This document shows, in pieces, positions 28,005 to 36,312 of a stretch of 64,000 bases of DNA. The translations under genes and the position numbers were made by a program. The notes beneath the pieces were generated by a model. That model searched no databases. It was given only the letters and a program-made list of their open reading frames with translations, and had not been told where the DNA came from. Every line of letters starts with the position of its first letter. The stretch's first letter is position 1. Source of the stretch: Komagataeibacter medellinensis NBRC 3288 (GTDB lineage: Bacteria > Pseudomonadota > Alphaproteobacteria > Acetobacterales > Acetobacteraceae); assembly GCF_000182745.2 (NCBI RefSeq), contig NC_016027.1, forward strand, positions 809,001 to 873,000, given 5' to 3'.

Positions 28005-28110
28005 TACAAATTGATAGAATAAACTTATTCATAGTAATGTTAATCAATACTATACAATAAAATAAGTTAATATAAAATTAATATGGATAATTGCGGATAT
28101 TTTTCAAAAA
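28005..28110. other. Strongly AT-rich intergenic island with nested inverted repeats
   Basis: About 100 bp made mostly of A and T in an otherwise GC-rich region. AACTTATT (28022-28029) is complementary to AATAAGTT (28061-28068), and TAGTA (28032-28036) to TACTA (28047-28051) inside it. No ORF is present. It adjoins the quinone-reductase pseudogene on one side and a repeat-like hairpin on the other. Confidence 0.5.
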
Positions 28111-28139
28111 AAGCGTCGCCTTTTTAAAAGACGACGCTT
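28111..28139. terminator. Hairpin relic of the palindromic repeat (possible terminator)
   Basis: AAGCGTCG and CGACGCTT form a perfect 8-bp stem around CCTTTTTAAAAGA, matching the second hairpin of the dispersed unit but with altered, still-paired bases. It lies downstream of the glycine-zipper gene (minus strand) and could terminate it. Confidence 0.5.
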
Positions 28140-28181
28140 AAAAATTCTTATATTTTTTAATATATGGACTTACTCAACACT

Positions 28182-28484
28182 TTACCGGGCTTCCCCATTG
28201 CCCTGTGCGGGCTGTGAGGTCTGCGTGCCGCTGGCAGTCGGCTCGTTCTGGGGCTGGGCCTGCTGGTTCTGTTCGGCTTCCTTGCGGGCATGATGGCGGC
28301 GTTCCATGCCGACGGCACAGCCCGCCACGGCACCACCCTTGCCGTGGCCGCTGCCGATCATGTGTCCGGCCACGGCACCAGCCACGGCACCCTTCACGCA
28401 CCCGCCCGGCTCGGCATGGGCGGCAAGCGGCAGGGCAAGGAGCGTTGCGGTAACAAAAGCAAATGCGGTGTGCCTGAAAATCAT
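28182..28484 (-). CDS. Small exported glycine-zipper protein
   Basis: A 100-residue precursor. The signal peptide MIFRHTAFAFVTATLLALPLAAHA is followed by a Gly/Ala-rich stretch (GGCVKGAVAGAVAGHMIGSG) with the GxxxG spacing of glycine-zipper proteins. A His/Gln/Pro-rich tail follows. Such proteins insert into or line the outer membrane; function is unknown. The start at 28484 has GGGACAG upstream and gives a cleaner signal peptide than the ATG four codons earlier. Confidence 0.65.
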   Translation of the reverse strand: MIFRHTAFAFVTATLLALPLAAHAEPGGCVKGAVAGAVAGHMIGSGHGKGGAVAGCAVGMERRHHARKEAEQNQQAQPQNEPTASGTQTSQPAQGNGEAR

Positions 28485-28663
28485 GATCTGTCCCATCAGT
28501 TGCGTGTAGCAGGAGAAACGGGACAGTTACCGGGGAAGTTCCCCCCGTGATGGCACGGACGAGAATCAAGGGGCGGCAGGGAGCAGCAGTCATGCAGGCG
28601 GGCCGGTTGCCACGTGGCCGGGTCTATTTCATGCTGACCCTACCAAGAACAGGAGATGAAGAC

Positions 28664-28852
28664 ATGGCCACGGAACCGACAGACACCATCCACGCTGCCC
28701 TGATCCATGCTGCCGCCACCCTTACGGCCGCGAAAAAGGACGTGATGGAAAAGGCTTCCCCTGATGAAGTGAAAAAGCACTTCAAGACCTTCCTGCACAC
28801 GCTGGAACAGGGCTGGCGCGAGCATGAAGCAGGCGATCACCACCATTCCTGA
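28664..28852 (+). CDS. Small soluble hypothetical protein
   Basis: A 62-residue, acidic/basic helical protein ending in DHHHS, with no signal peptide or known motif (KKDVMEKASPDEVKKHFKTFLHTLEQGW). AGGAGATGAAGAC precedes the ATG. A very strong intrinsic terminator starts 13 bp after the stop, which supports it as an independently expressed gene. Confidence 0.6.
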   Translation: MATEPTDTIHAALIHAAATLTAAKKDVMEKASPDEVKKHFKTFLHTLEQGWREHEAGDHHHS

Positions 28853-28865
28853 TCGGGTATGAACG

Positions 28866-28903
28866 AAAAAAAGGGGAGGCCCCGATGGGGCCTCCCCTTT
28901 TTT
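28866..28903 (+). terminator. Strong rho-independent terminator
   Basis: An 11-bp perfect GC-rich stem, GGGGAGGCCCC / GGGGCCTCCCC, has a 3-nt loop and is followed by six T residues. A run of A residues on the other side would let it work in both directions. Confidence 0.92.
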
Positions 28904-28946
28904 CATGAACGGGTCGCTAAACCATAAGGAATACTTTGGGAAAGCA

Positions 28947-28971
28947 TGACGCCTTTTGAAAAAAGGCGTCA
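28947..28971. terminator. Hairpin relic of the palindromic repeat, downstream of the LEA-like gene
   Basis: TGACGCCTTTT and AAAAGGCGTCA pair perfectly around a 3-nt loop. It corresponds to hairpin 2 of the dispersed unit with the pair change GCCGCC/GGCGGC to GACGCC/GGCGTC. It lies just past the stop of the minus-strand gene at 28997. Confidence 0.6.
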
Positions 28972-28996
28972 CCACCAACCTTCCCTTCCCCATCCA

Positions 28997-29326
28997 TCAG
29001 CGGTGGCCGGTGAAGAACTGGCTCATGTCGCCTTTTGTCTCATGGCCCCATTTATCCAGCTTCTGGCCGGTACGATGGCCCCAATCCTTGGCGCTATCTG
29101 CTTTTTCTGCGGCGCGTTCGTGTGCAGCATGCGCGGTTTCACGGGTATCGCGCCCGACTTCATGCGCCTTTTCACGGGTTTCGCTACCAACTTCGTGAGA
29201 TTTAAGGCGCACTTCACATTCCGCATGGTCGGTCACGCCGTCGCACGAATCAGCCAGCGCCGGGACCAGTGTCGCCACGTTCAATCCGGTTGCGCACAGC
29301 CCTGCCAGGATCAGCGTCTTTTTCAT
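28997..29326 (-). CDS. Exported LEA-like repetitive protein
   Basis: A 109-residue precursor. A signal peptide (MKKTLILAGLCATGLNVATLVPALA) precedes a mature domain with degenerate heptad/11-residue repeats: SHEVGSETREKAHEVG, RDTRETAHAAHERA, EKADSAKDWGHRTGQ. The high Glu/Lys/His/Ala content resembles late-embryogenesis-abundant or apolipoprotein-like stress proteins of the periplasm. The two cysteines near the start could form a disulfide. Role in desiccation or ethanol/acid stress is inference. Confidence 0.6.
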   Translation of the reverse strand: MKKTLILAGLCATGLNVATLVPALADSCDGVTDHAECEVRLKSHEVGSETREKAHEVGRDTRETAHAAHERAAEKADSAKDWGHRTGQKLDKWGHETKGDMSQFFTGHR

Positions 29327-29435
29327 GTATCCTTACCCATTCTTTCAGTTTGTACTACTGGCATGGGCACCAACACCGCCCATGCTCATTCAGTAAACCA
29401 AACGTGGCATGACCCACGGAGTTGCCTGCCGCCCC

Positions 29436-30470
29436 TTATGCCCCGTTGCGGAAGTCCAGCACGATGCGGCCTTCCACCCGGCCATGTTCAAGGTTATCGA
29501 AAATGGTGTTGATGTTTTCCAGCCTGTCCGGGCTGACAACCGTCGTGACCTTGCCATCGGTAAAGAAGGACATCGCCTCGATCATATCCAGCCGCGTGCC
29601 GACAATCGATCCACGCACGGTGGTACCGTTCATCACCATGTCAAAGATGGAAAGCGGGAAATCCCCCGGCGGCAAACCGTTGAGTACCACCGTGCCGCCA
29701 CGCCGCGCATAGCCCACCGCCTGGCTGAATGCCTTGTCCGACACGGCTGTCACCAGCACGCCATGCGTGCCGCCGGTCTGTTCACGGATATAGGCGACGG
29801 GGTCGTGTTTCAGCGCATTGACCGTAACCCGCGCACCCAGCTTGCGGGCTTCTTCCAGCTTCTCGTCACTGATATCCACGGCCGCGACATTCAGCCCCAT
29901 GGCCACGGCGTACTGGATGGCCATCTGCCCAAGGCCGCCCGCGCCCGAAATGGCCACCCATTCCCCCGCGCGCGTATCGGTCATCTTCAGGCCCTTGTAC
30001 ACGGTCAGCCCCGCACACAGCACCGGGGCCGTTTTGATGGGGTCGATATCCTTGGGCAGATGGGCCACGTAATTGGGATCGGCCACCACGTATTCTGCAA
30101 AGCAGCCATTGACGGAATAGCCGGTATCCTCCTGCTTCTCACACAGCGTCTCCCACCCGCCCAGGCAGTGTTCGCAATGCCCGCAGGCGGAATACAGCCA
30201 CGGCACGCCCACCACATCACCCGTCTTGATCCAGTTCACGGCGGAGCCGACCTCCACCACATGGCCAATGCCTTCATGGCCGGGAATGAAGGGGGGATTG
30301 GGCTTGGTCGGCCAGTCGCCGCGTGCCGCGTGCAGGTCGGTATGGCACACGCCACAGGCATCCACCTTGACCAGGATCTGGTCAGGGCGAATCGTAGGGA
30401 TATCCAGTTCCTCGATTGTCAGCGGCTTGCCGAATTCCCGCACTACCGCTGCCTTCATCTTTCCAGCCAT
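29436..30470 (-). CDS. adhP: Zinc-dependent alcohol dehydrogenase (AdhP type)
   Basis: Oxidises primary alcohols such as ethanol with NAD+, or acts in reverse. The 344-residue MDR enzyme has catalytic zinc ligands C42 and H65 (DACGVCHTDLH; GHEGIGHVVEVG), structural zinc cysteines at about 96, 99, 102 and 110 (SACGHCEHC...C), and the NAD motif SGAGGLGQMA. The start at 30470 follows GAGGGAAG at good spacing; 30458 (MKAAV) is possible. It is transcribed alone or with metC upstream, 128 bp away on the same strand. Confidence 0.93.
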   Translation of the reverse strand: MAGKMKAAVVREFGKPLTIEELDIPTIRPDQILVKVDACGVCHTDLHAARGDWPTKPNPPFIPGHEGIGHVVEVGSAVNWIKTGDVVGVPWLYSACGHCEHCLGGWETLCEKQEDTGYSVNGCFAEYVVADPNYVAHLPKDIDPIKTAPVLCAGLTVYKGLKMTDTRAGEWVAISGAGGLGQMAIQYAVAMGLNVAAVDISDEKLEEARKLGARVTVNALKHDPVAYIREQTGGTHGVLVTAVSDKAFSQAVGYARRGGTVVLNGLPPGDFPLSIFDMVMNGTTVRGSIVGTRLDMIEAMSFFTDGKVTTVVSPDRLENINTIFDNLEHGRVEGRIVLDFRNGA

Positions 30471-30598
30471 CCTGCGTCTTCCCTCTACTGCCATGGTGCC
30501 CGCGGGGGGCATGCGTTGCACTGAAACCCCGCGCGCGCGGCCTGCGGAGCCTGATGGGGCAGTGTTTCACCCCGGCTGCCGCGTGGCCTTGATCCAGA

Positions 30599-31858
30599 TC
30601 ACCCTACTCCCCGCCCCGCGCGCGCGGCAGACATGCCATCCAGCCCGCGCGCCAGGTCGGACACCAGCAGTTCGGGCGCTTCCAGCCCGATATGCAACCG
30701 GCACGCAACGCCGCCATGCGTAATGGACGGGCTTGAGCGCGTAATGCCGCCCGTGGTGGGCAGCACCAGACTTTCATATCCCCCCCATGAGGCCCCGATG
30801 CCGAAATGCGCCAGGCCATCGATCATGGTGGTCAGGTCGGATTCGCCAAATGCCGGGTCGAACACCACGCCGAACAACGAGGACGCGCCACTGAAATCAC
30901 GCAGCCAGTATTCATGCCCAGGGCATGATGGCAGGGCCGGGTGCAGCACGCGCGCCACTTCCGGCCGCCCCTGCAACCACAGGGCGACTGCCAGTGCGCT
31001 GGCCGCCTGCCGCTCCTGCCGCGCGCCCATGGTACGCAGACCGCGCAGGGTCAGCCAGCAGTCATCGGGTCCGGCCAGTTGGCCCATCTGGATGGCGGTA
31101 TCGCGCAGCGGCTGCCAATCGCGCGGGTCTGCCACACTTACCGCGCCGATAATGGCATCGGAGTGACCGGCAGCATATTTGGTCAGCGCCTGCACCGATG
31201 CATGCGCGCCGTGGGCAAAGGGGCTGAACAGACCGATGCCCCATGTATTGTCCACCACCAGCCGTGCGCCGACCCCGCGCGCCAGGCGGCCCAGCAGATC
31301 CACGTCCTGCACCTCGAACGAATGGCTGCCGGGGCTTTCGGCAAACAGCAGGCGGGTGTTGGGGCGCAGGAGCGCGCGCAGCGTGGCCTCGTCAGCCATG
31401 GGGGGGAAATAGCTGACCTCCACCCCGAAGCGGCGCAGCACCTTCTCGGCAAAGCGGCGGGTGGGACCATAGACGGAATCGGAAAGCAGGCAATGATCCC
31501 CCGCCCCCAGATAAGCCATGAGCGGCAGGGTGCACGCCGCCAGCCCCGAAGGCACGACCTGCGCATGCGTGCCCCCTTCAATCGCGGCCACGGCCTGCTC
31601 CAGGCGGTACTGCACCGGGGTGCCCATCGCGCCATAGATCAGTTCATGGTCATAGCGGTTGCGGCCTGCGGCCTCCATCGCCTCAAGACTGGAAAACAGC
31701 ACGGTGGAGCCGCGCGTTACGGGCGGGTTGACGAACAGACCCTGCCCACCATGCGGCGCATCGCGCCCAAGCTGGACCAGACGGGTGGACAGATCGCGCC
31801 AGCCGCGCACGACGCGCCCAAGCAGGGCTTCGGGTACAGGGGGAATGGAAACGGCCAT
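30599..31858 (-). CDS. metC: Cystathionine beta-lyase (PLP-dependent Cys/Met metabolism enzyme)
   Basis: Cleaves cystathionine to homocysteine, ammonia and pyruvate in methionine synthesis. The 419-residue protein has the family features: YGAMGTPVQYRLEQAVAAIEGG, VVDNTWGIGLFSP, and the PLP lysine K227 in ALTKYAAGHSDAIIGAV. The start at 31858 has AAGGG eight bases upstream and lies 10 bp after the stop of the sulfurtransferase gene. This metC-sseA pairing suggests linked use of cysteine-derived sulfur. Cystathionine gamma-lyase activity is not excluded. Confidence 0.88.
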   Translation of the reverse strand: MAVSIPPVPEALLGRVVRGWRDLSTRLVQLGRDAPHGGQGLFVNPPVTRGSTVLFSSLEAMEAAGRNRYDHELIYGAMGTPVQYRLEQAVAAIEGGTHAQVVPSGLAACTLPLMAYLGAGDHCLLSDSVYGPTRRFAEKVLRRFGVEVSYFPPMADEATLRALLRPNTRLLFAESPGSHSFEVQDVDLLGRLARGVGARLVVDNTWGIGLFSPFAHGAHASVQALTKYAAGHSDAIIGAVSVADPRDWQPLRDTAIQMGQLAGPDDCWLTLRGLRTMGARQERQAASALAVALWLQGRPEVARVLHPALPSCPGHEYWLRDFSGASSLFGVVFDPAFGESDLTTMIDGLAHFGIGASWGGYESLVLPTTGGITRSSPSITHGGVACRLHIGLEAPELLVSDLARGLDGMSAARAGRGVG

Positions 31859-31868
31859 GTGCGCGCCC

Positions 31869-32720
31869 TTACGCCGCGCCGCTGACAATGGGGGAATCCG
31901 GCGTGGACGCCCATTCCGCCCATGACCCATCATACACCACGGGTTCTCCCGCGCCCGCCCCCACACTGACCAGCGCCAGCGCGATCATGCATGCCGTCAT
32001 GCCGCTGCCGCATGTGCAGGTGACGGTGGTGCCATCCGTAACTCCAAGCTGGGCGAACATCTCTTTCAGCTTTTCAGCGGGCAGGAAGCGGCCACTGGCA
32101 TCGAGCAGTTCGCCATAGGGCAGGCTGCGCGCGCCGGGCATGTGGCCCGATTGCAGCCCCGCGCGCGGTTCGGGGTCGGTGCCTTCAAAACGGCCACGGC
32201 TGCGGGCATCGAGTATCAGCCCCGGCCGGTTGCCGTGCACGATGTCCAGCACATCACCCAGCCCGTGCACGCGCGCATAGCGCGGGCGGGCCACGAAGGG
32301 CGCGGGTGCGGCAAGGTCCGGCCCGCTTTCCAGTGGCAGGCCGGCACTTTTCCATGCCGCAAGCCCGCCCTCGAGCACCTGCACCCGCTCATGGCCGAAC
32401 AGGCGGGCAAGCCACCACGCGCGGGCGGCACACGCCATGCCATCCTGATCGTAGAACACCAGCCGCCGCCCGTTACCCATGCCGCGTTCGCTCGCCAGCC
32501 GTGCAAAGCGGGTCTGGCCGGGAATGGTATGTGGCAAGGGAGAATCCGGGTCGGAGAACGTATCGATATCAAACCGGACCGCACCACCGACATGCGCATT
32601 GGCAAAACGCTGCTGCGGGTCGAAAGCCTGCCCCGGCAGCGCCATGGAGGCATCCAGCACAAGGATATCGTCCTGTTGTAGGGCCTGTGACAGGTCACTG
32701 GCTGAGATCAGCGGATGCAT
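31869..32720 (-). CDS. sseA: 3-mercaptopyruvate sulfurtransferase
   Basis: The 283-residue tandem rhodanese protein has its catalytic loop C237-G-S-G-M-T-A, the CG(S/T)GxTA form characteristic of 3-mercaptopyruvate sulfurtransferases. The N-terminal VLDASMALPG domain is the inactive half. It transfers sulfane sulfur from mercaptopyruvate to thiols or cyanide. It is the first gene of a two-gene unit with metC. Confidence 0.92.
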   Translation of the reverse strand: MHPLISASDLSQALQQDDILVLDASMALPGQAFDPQQRFANAHVGGAVRFDIDTFSDPDSPLPHTIPGQTRFARLASERGMGNGRRLVFYDQDGMACAARAWWLARLFGHERVQVLEGGLAAWKSAGLPLESGPDLAAPAPFVARPRYARVHGLGDVLDIVHGNRPGLILDARSRGRFEGTDPEPRAGLQSGHMPGARSLPYGELLDASGRFLPAEKLKEMFAQLGVTDGTTVTCTCGSGMTACMIALALVSVGAGAGEPVVYDGSWAEWASTPDSPIVSGAA

Positions 32721-32838
32721 ACCGTCTCCCGGTCATTTGGAATTGCGTGTTGGCGCACAGGGTGCAGCATATGATGCGGGAGTGAAAGTCCTGAACATTT
32801 GTCTTTCGTTTCATGGCGGGAGGGGATACGCCATCACT

Positions 32839-33915
32839 ATGGTCGAACGTATCATGATGGGGCTGATGCTGGGGGGGATCGCATTCGGCTGCGTCCTGAT
32901 CCTGTATCCGTTCATGACCGCGCTGCTGTGGGCGGCAATCCTGACATTTGCCACATGGCCGGTGTTCATGCGGCTGCGGCGCCACATGTCGCTGCTGCCC
33001 GCCGCCATGGTCATGACCCTGCTATGCGCGCTGGTGCTGGTGGTGCCGCTGGTTATCGTAGTGTCCAACAGCATTGCCGATGTCCCGGCCACGTTGCAGT
33101 ACATTGTCGATGCGGTGGGCACGCTGCACCTGCCGCCTCTGCCGCCGCGCCTTGCCCATATCCCGCATTTCGGCCCCGAGATTGCCGATAAATGGCAGAA
33201 ATGGTCGGAAGACGTGGGCAGCATAGACCAGGTGATCCGCCCCTATGCCGGGCGTATCGGGCAGTCGGTGCTGGCGGCCATGATGCAACTGGCCAGCGGC
33301 ATGGCGCACCTGACCATGGCGCTGTTCATCTCGTTCTTCTTCTGGCTGGGGGGGGACGGGCTGGGCACTACCTTCGTCGCCGTGGTGCGGCGGATTGCCG
33401 GCGTGTATGCCGACCGGATACTGGGCATTGTGGGCCGCACCATACGCGGCACGGTGTACGGCATACTGGGCACCGCCATCATACAGGGCATCCTGACCGG
33501 CATAGGCTTTGCCATTGCCGGCATTTCCAGCCCGGTGCTGCTGGGGGCGATCACCGCCTTCGTGGCCGTGCTGCCCATCGGGGCGCCCCTGATCTGGATC
33601 CCGGCGGCGGTGTTTCTGCTGCTGACACACCATCCGGGCTGGGGCATCTTTCTGCTGCTGTATGGCACGATCATCGTATCGGGGGCCGACCACATCATCC
33701 GCCCCATGTTCATTGCCCGTGGCGCACAGATGCCTTACCTGCTGACGGTGCTGGGCGTGCTGGGGGGCGTGCTGACCTTTGGCGGGCTTGGCATTTTCCT
33801 TGGTCCCGTGCTGATCGGGGTAGGTTATACCCTGACTGCCGAATTCGCCGCAGGCGACCCCCGCTCCAAAAATCCCGTACCTGATGACATGCGCGAGCCC
33901 TTTATCGAACCATGA
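32839..33915 (+). CDS. AI-2E-family (TqsA/PerM-like) transporter
   Basis: About 358 residues with eight predicted membrane helices in the AI-2E pattern. Paired N-terminal helices come first, then a long cytoplasmic-like loop (about residues 90-150), then the conserved ISSPVLLGAITAFVAVLPIGAPLIWIPAAVFLLL and IVSGADHIIRPMFIARGAQMPYLLTVLGVLGGVLTFGGLGIFLGPVLIG. Members export small molecules or exchange cations; AI-2 itself is not implied. The frame is open upstream. ATG 32839 is chosen, although its GGAGGGG ribosome site is rather far. The stop overlaps the next gene by 4 bp. Confidence 0.85.
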   Translation: MVERIMMGLMLGGIAFGCVLILYPFMTALLWAAILTFATWPVFMRLRRHMSLLPAAMVMTLLCALVLVVPLVIVVSNSIADVPATLQYIVDAVGTLHLPPLPPRLAHIPHFGPEIADKWQKWSEDVGSIDQVIRPYAGRIGQSVLAAMMQLASGMAHLTMALFISFFFWLGGDGLGTTFVAVVRRIAGVYADRILGIVGRTIRGTVYGILGTAIIQGILTGIGFAIAGISSPVLLGAITAFVAVLPIGAPLIWIPAAVFLLLTHHPGWGIFLLLYGTIIVSGADHIIRPMFIARGAQMPYLLTVLGVLGGVLTFGGLGIFLGPVLIGVGYTLTAEFAAGDPRSKNPVPDDMREPFIEP

Positions 33916-34634
33916 CCCTAGCCCGCCCCTATCTCCGCCTGCCCTCCATCCAGCCCCGGCCCGGCATGCCGCCCCGGCCCGACCTGGCCCCGCCCGCGCG
34001 TGCCGATGGTGCGCTCAAGGTTGTCAGCTGGAACCTGCTACGCCGCATCGGGGCCACGGTGCGCGATGTGATCGAACTGATCCATGCCGAGCAACCCGAC
34101 CTGCTGCTGATGCAGGAAGCCACGGTGGATATCGACACGCTGCCCACGCTGGTAGGGGGGCATTACGCACGCTCCCCCCTGCCCGGCCGTATCCACGGGC
34201 TGGCATGCTGGAGTCCGCACCCCTACCACCGCCCGCCGCTGACCTGCACCCTGCCCGCAGGCACGCTGATCCGCCGCGTGGCGCAGGTGGTGGCATGCGG
34301 GCCGCTGGTGGTGGCCAATGTCCACCTATCTCACGGGCAGCTACTTAACCGCCGCCAGTTGCGCCGCCTTGTGCAGATTCTACCACATCAAGCCGCCATA
34401 CTGGGGGATTTCAACCAGGTCGGCCCCGCCCTGGTCCGCCATTTCCATGATGTGGGGCCACGCGCGCCCACCCACCGCATGGCCGACATGCTGCCCATCC
34501 GTCTCGACCGCTGCCTTGTGCGCGGGCTGGACTGCCTTGAGCGCCATGTGATCGAGAATTATGCCTCCGACCACCGCCCCATCTCGGTCATGCTGCGCCC
34601 GTCCGCCCCAACCCATGAACAGGCCTACAGATAG
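33912..34634 (+). CDS. Endonuclease/exonuclease/phosphatase-family protein
   Basis: A 240-residue EEP-fold hydrolase. Motifs occur in order: VVSWNLL (N), LLMQEATV (metal-binding E), VVANVHLS, ILGDFNQVG (D/N) and the terminal SDHRPISV (D-H). These form the complete active site of metal-dependent phosphodiesterases or nucleases. The substrate is unknown. Its start overlaps the AI-2E gene and its end overlaps the convergent cardiolipin synthase gene by 10 bp. Confidence 0.85.
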   Translation: MTLARPYLRLPSIQPRPGMPPRPDLAPPARADGALKVVSWNLLRRIGATVRDVIELIHAEQPDLLLMQEATVDIDTLPTLVGGHYARSPLPGRIHGLACWSPHPYHRPPLTCTLPAGTLIRRVAQVVACGPLVVANVHLSHGQLLNRRQLRRLVQILPHQAAILGDFNQVGPALVRHFHDVGPRAPTHRMADMLPIRLDRCLVRGLDCLERHVIENYASDHRPISVMLRPSAPTHEQAYR

Positions 34635-36043
34635 GGCAGCAGCAGCCGCGCCGCCGCATCGCGCAGCTTGAGCCACAGCGGCCTGCGGTCAAGGTCGTGA
34701 TGGGTCAGGCGCACATGGCGATGGGTGGCGATGAAGGCATCGATCCGCGCTGCCAGCGCATCGTCATAGGTTTCAAGGTTGATCTCGAAGTTCAGCCGCA
34801 GGCTGCGCACATCCAGGTTGGAACTACCCACGCATGACCAGTGCCCGTCCACCACCATCAGTTTGGAATGGTTGAACGGTGGCCGCGCCAGCCAGATGCG
34901 ACACCCCGAATCCAGGAAGCGTGGCAGGTTGGCCGAACGCGCCCAGTCCAGCAGGGTATGGTTGCTATGCCACGGCACCACGATATCCACCTCGATCCCG
35001 CGCAGCGCGGCCAGTGCAAGTTCGGTCAGGAACCGGTCATCGGGCAGGAAATAGGGCGTCATGATCCGTATGCTGCGCCGCGCCAGCGTAAAGGCCTGCA
35101 GCATGGTGTATTCCACCTTCTCCAGGTCCAGGTCCGGGCCTGCGGTCACGATACGGCCAAGCACCGGACCATGGCTCGCCTGGGGGGGGAAGAAGATGTC
35201 TGCCGTCAGTTCCTCGCCCGTAGTAAAGGCCCAGTCGCGGGCGAAAGCCTCGCTCAACTGGTGGACAACCGGCCCCGCCAGTTCGAAATGCGTGTCCGAT
35301 ACCGGATGAGCGGGACGGGAGGCGGCGACATTCTCGTCGCCTATGTTCAGTCCGCCCATGAAGCCTGTCAGCCCGTCCACCACCAGAATTTTCTTGTGGT
35401 CGCGCATGTTGATGAAGGGCATACGCCACGGCAGCATAGAGTGCATGAACCGCCCCACCGGCACGCCCGCGCGGTGCAGGATACGCCCCACCCCGCAGCC
35501 AAAATAGCCTGAGCCCACGCCATCAACCAGCACGCGCACCTGCACCCCGCGCCGATGGGCCGCGATCAGGGCATTGCAGAACTGGCGGCCACTATGGTCG
35601 GGGCGGAAGATGTAGGAACACATCAGTACGCTGTTACGTGCGCCCTTTATGGCCGCGATCATGCGTGGATAGGCGCTGTCGCCATCATGCAGCACGCTTA
35701 CGGCGTTGCCGCCCAGCAGCGGGCGCCCGGTCAGCTTGCCCCCCATGGCGGCCAGCGGGGCAAACGCGCCGACGGCCTCGCGCTGCCACTGCGAATTCAT
35801 GGTCCGGCTGCGCCACGGGTGCTGGCCCACCATGCGCCGCGCCCGCCGGTGCACGCGGTTGATGCCGAACATGGCATACAGCGCGCCCCCCGTAAGCGGC
35901 ATGAGCACCGTCACCCCGATCCACCCGATCGACGCCCCCACATCGCGCTTGGTCAGCAGCACATGCACCACCACCACCGCGATAATGGCGATACGCACCA
36001 GCAGTATGGAAAGATCCCATATGGTCAGGGCATGAAACGGCAT
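34625..36043 (-). CDS. cls: Cardiolipin synthase (phospholipase D superfamily)
   Basis: Makes cardiolipin from phosphatidylglycerol. The protein has 472 residues. Two N-terminal membrane helices (about 6-28 and 36-56) are followed by two HKD motifs: MRDHKKILVVDGLTGFMGG and NHSKLMVVDGHWSCVGSSN. This is the bacterial ClsA layout. The start at 36043 has AGGA eight bases upstream; the frame runs 14 codons further. A palindromic repeat and the YraN gene lie divergently upstream. Confidence 0.9.
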   Translation of the reverse strand: MPFHALTIWDLSILLVRIAIIAVVVVHVLLTKRDVGASIGWIGVTVLMPLTGGALYAMFGINRVHRRARRMVGQHPWRSRTMNSQWQREAVGAFAPLAAMGGKLTGRPLLGGNAVSVLHDGDSAYPRMIAAIKGARNSVLMCSYIFRPDHSGRQFCNALIAAHRRGVQVRVLVDGVGSGYFGCGVGRILHRAGVPVGRFMHSMLPWRMPFINMRDHKKILVVDGLTGFMGGLNIGDENVAASRPAHPVSDTHFELAGPVVHQLSEAFARDWAFTTGEELTADIFFPPQASHGPVLGRIVTAGPDLDLEKVEYTMLQAFTLARRSIRIMTPYFLPDDRFLTELALAALRGIEVDIVVPWHSNHTLLDWARSANLPRFLDSGCRIWLARPPFNHSKLMVVDGHWSCVGSSNLDVRSLRLNFEINLETYDDALAARIDAFIATHRHVRLTHHDLDRRPLWLKLRDAAARLLLPYL

Positions 36044-36157
36044 GATGTCTATCCTGCCCACGCGCAACATGGGGCCAGTCACCACCCGGCGGTCCTGCCG
36101 GGGGGTGCCTCCCTATATCTCACCCCTTGCATTGCGCGAAACATGCGGCAAAGCATA

Positions 36158-36237
36158 AAGACGTTTTTGGTAAGGCTTTTTCAAAAAAGCTTCAGCCAGC
36201 GCCGCCTTTTGGGAAAAAGGCAGCACCCGGAAACTTT
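36158..36237 (+). repeat. Palindromic repeat unit (copy 5)
   Basis: A ~80-nt unit between the divergent cls and yraN genes. The outer stem ACGTTTTTGG/CCGGAAACTTT is weakened, the first hairpin has AAGGCTTTTT/AAAAAAGCTT, and the second is GCCGCCTTTT/AAAAAGGCAGC with one mismatch. Because it is in a divergent gap, a pure terminator role does not explain it. Confidence 0.8.
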
Positions 36238-36312
36238 AATTCTTTTCAATCAGGTAATTATTCTGGAGCAGCCTTTGGCCTGGCTACACAGTATTTTCGC
36301 AGGACAACCCTG

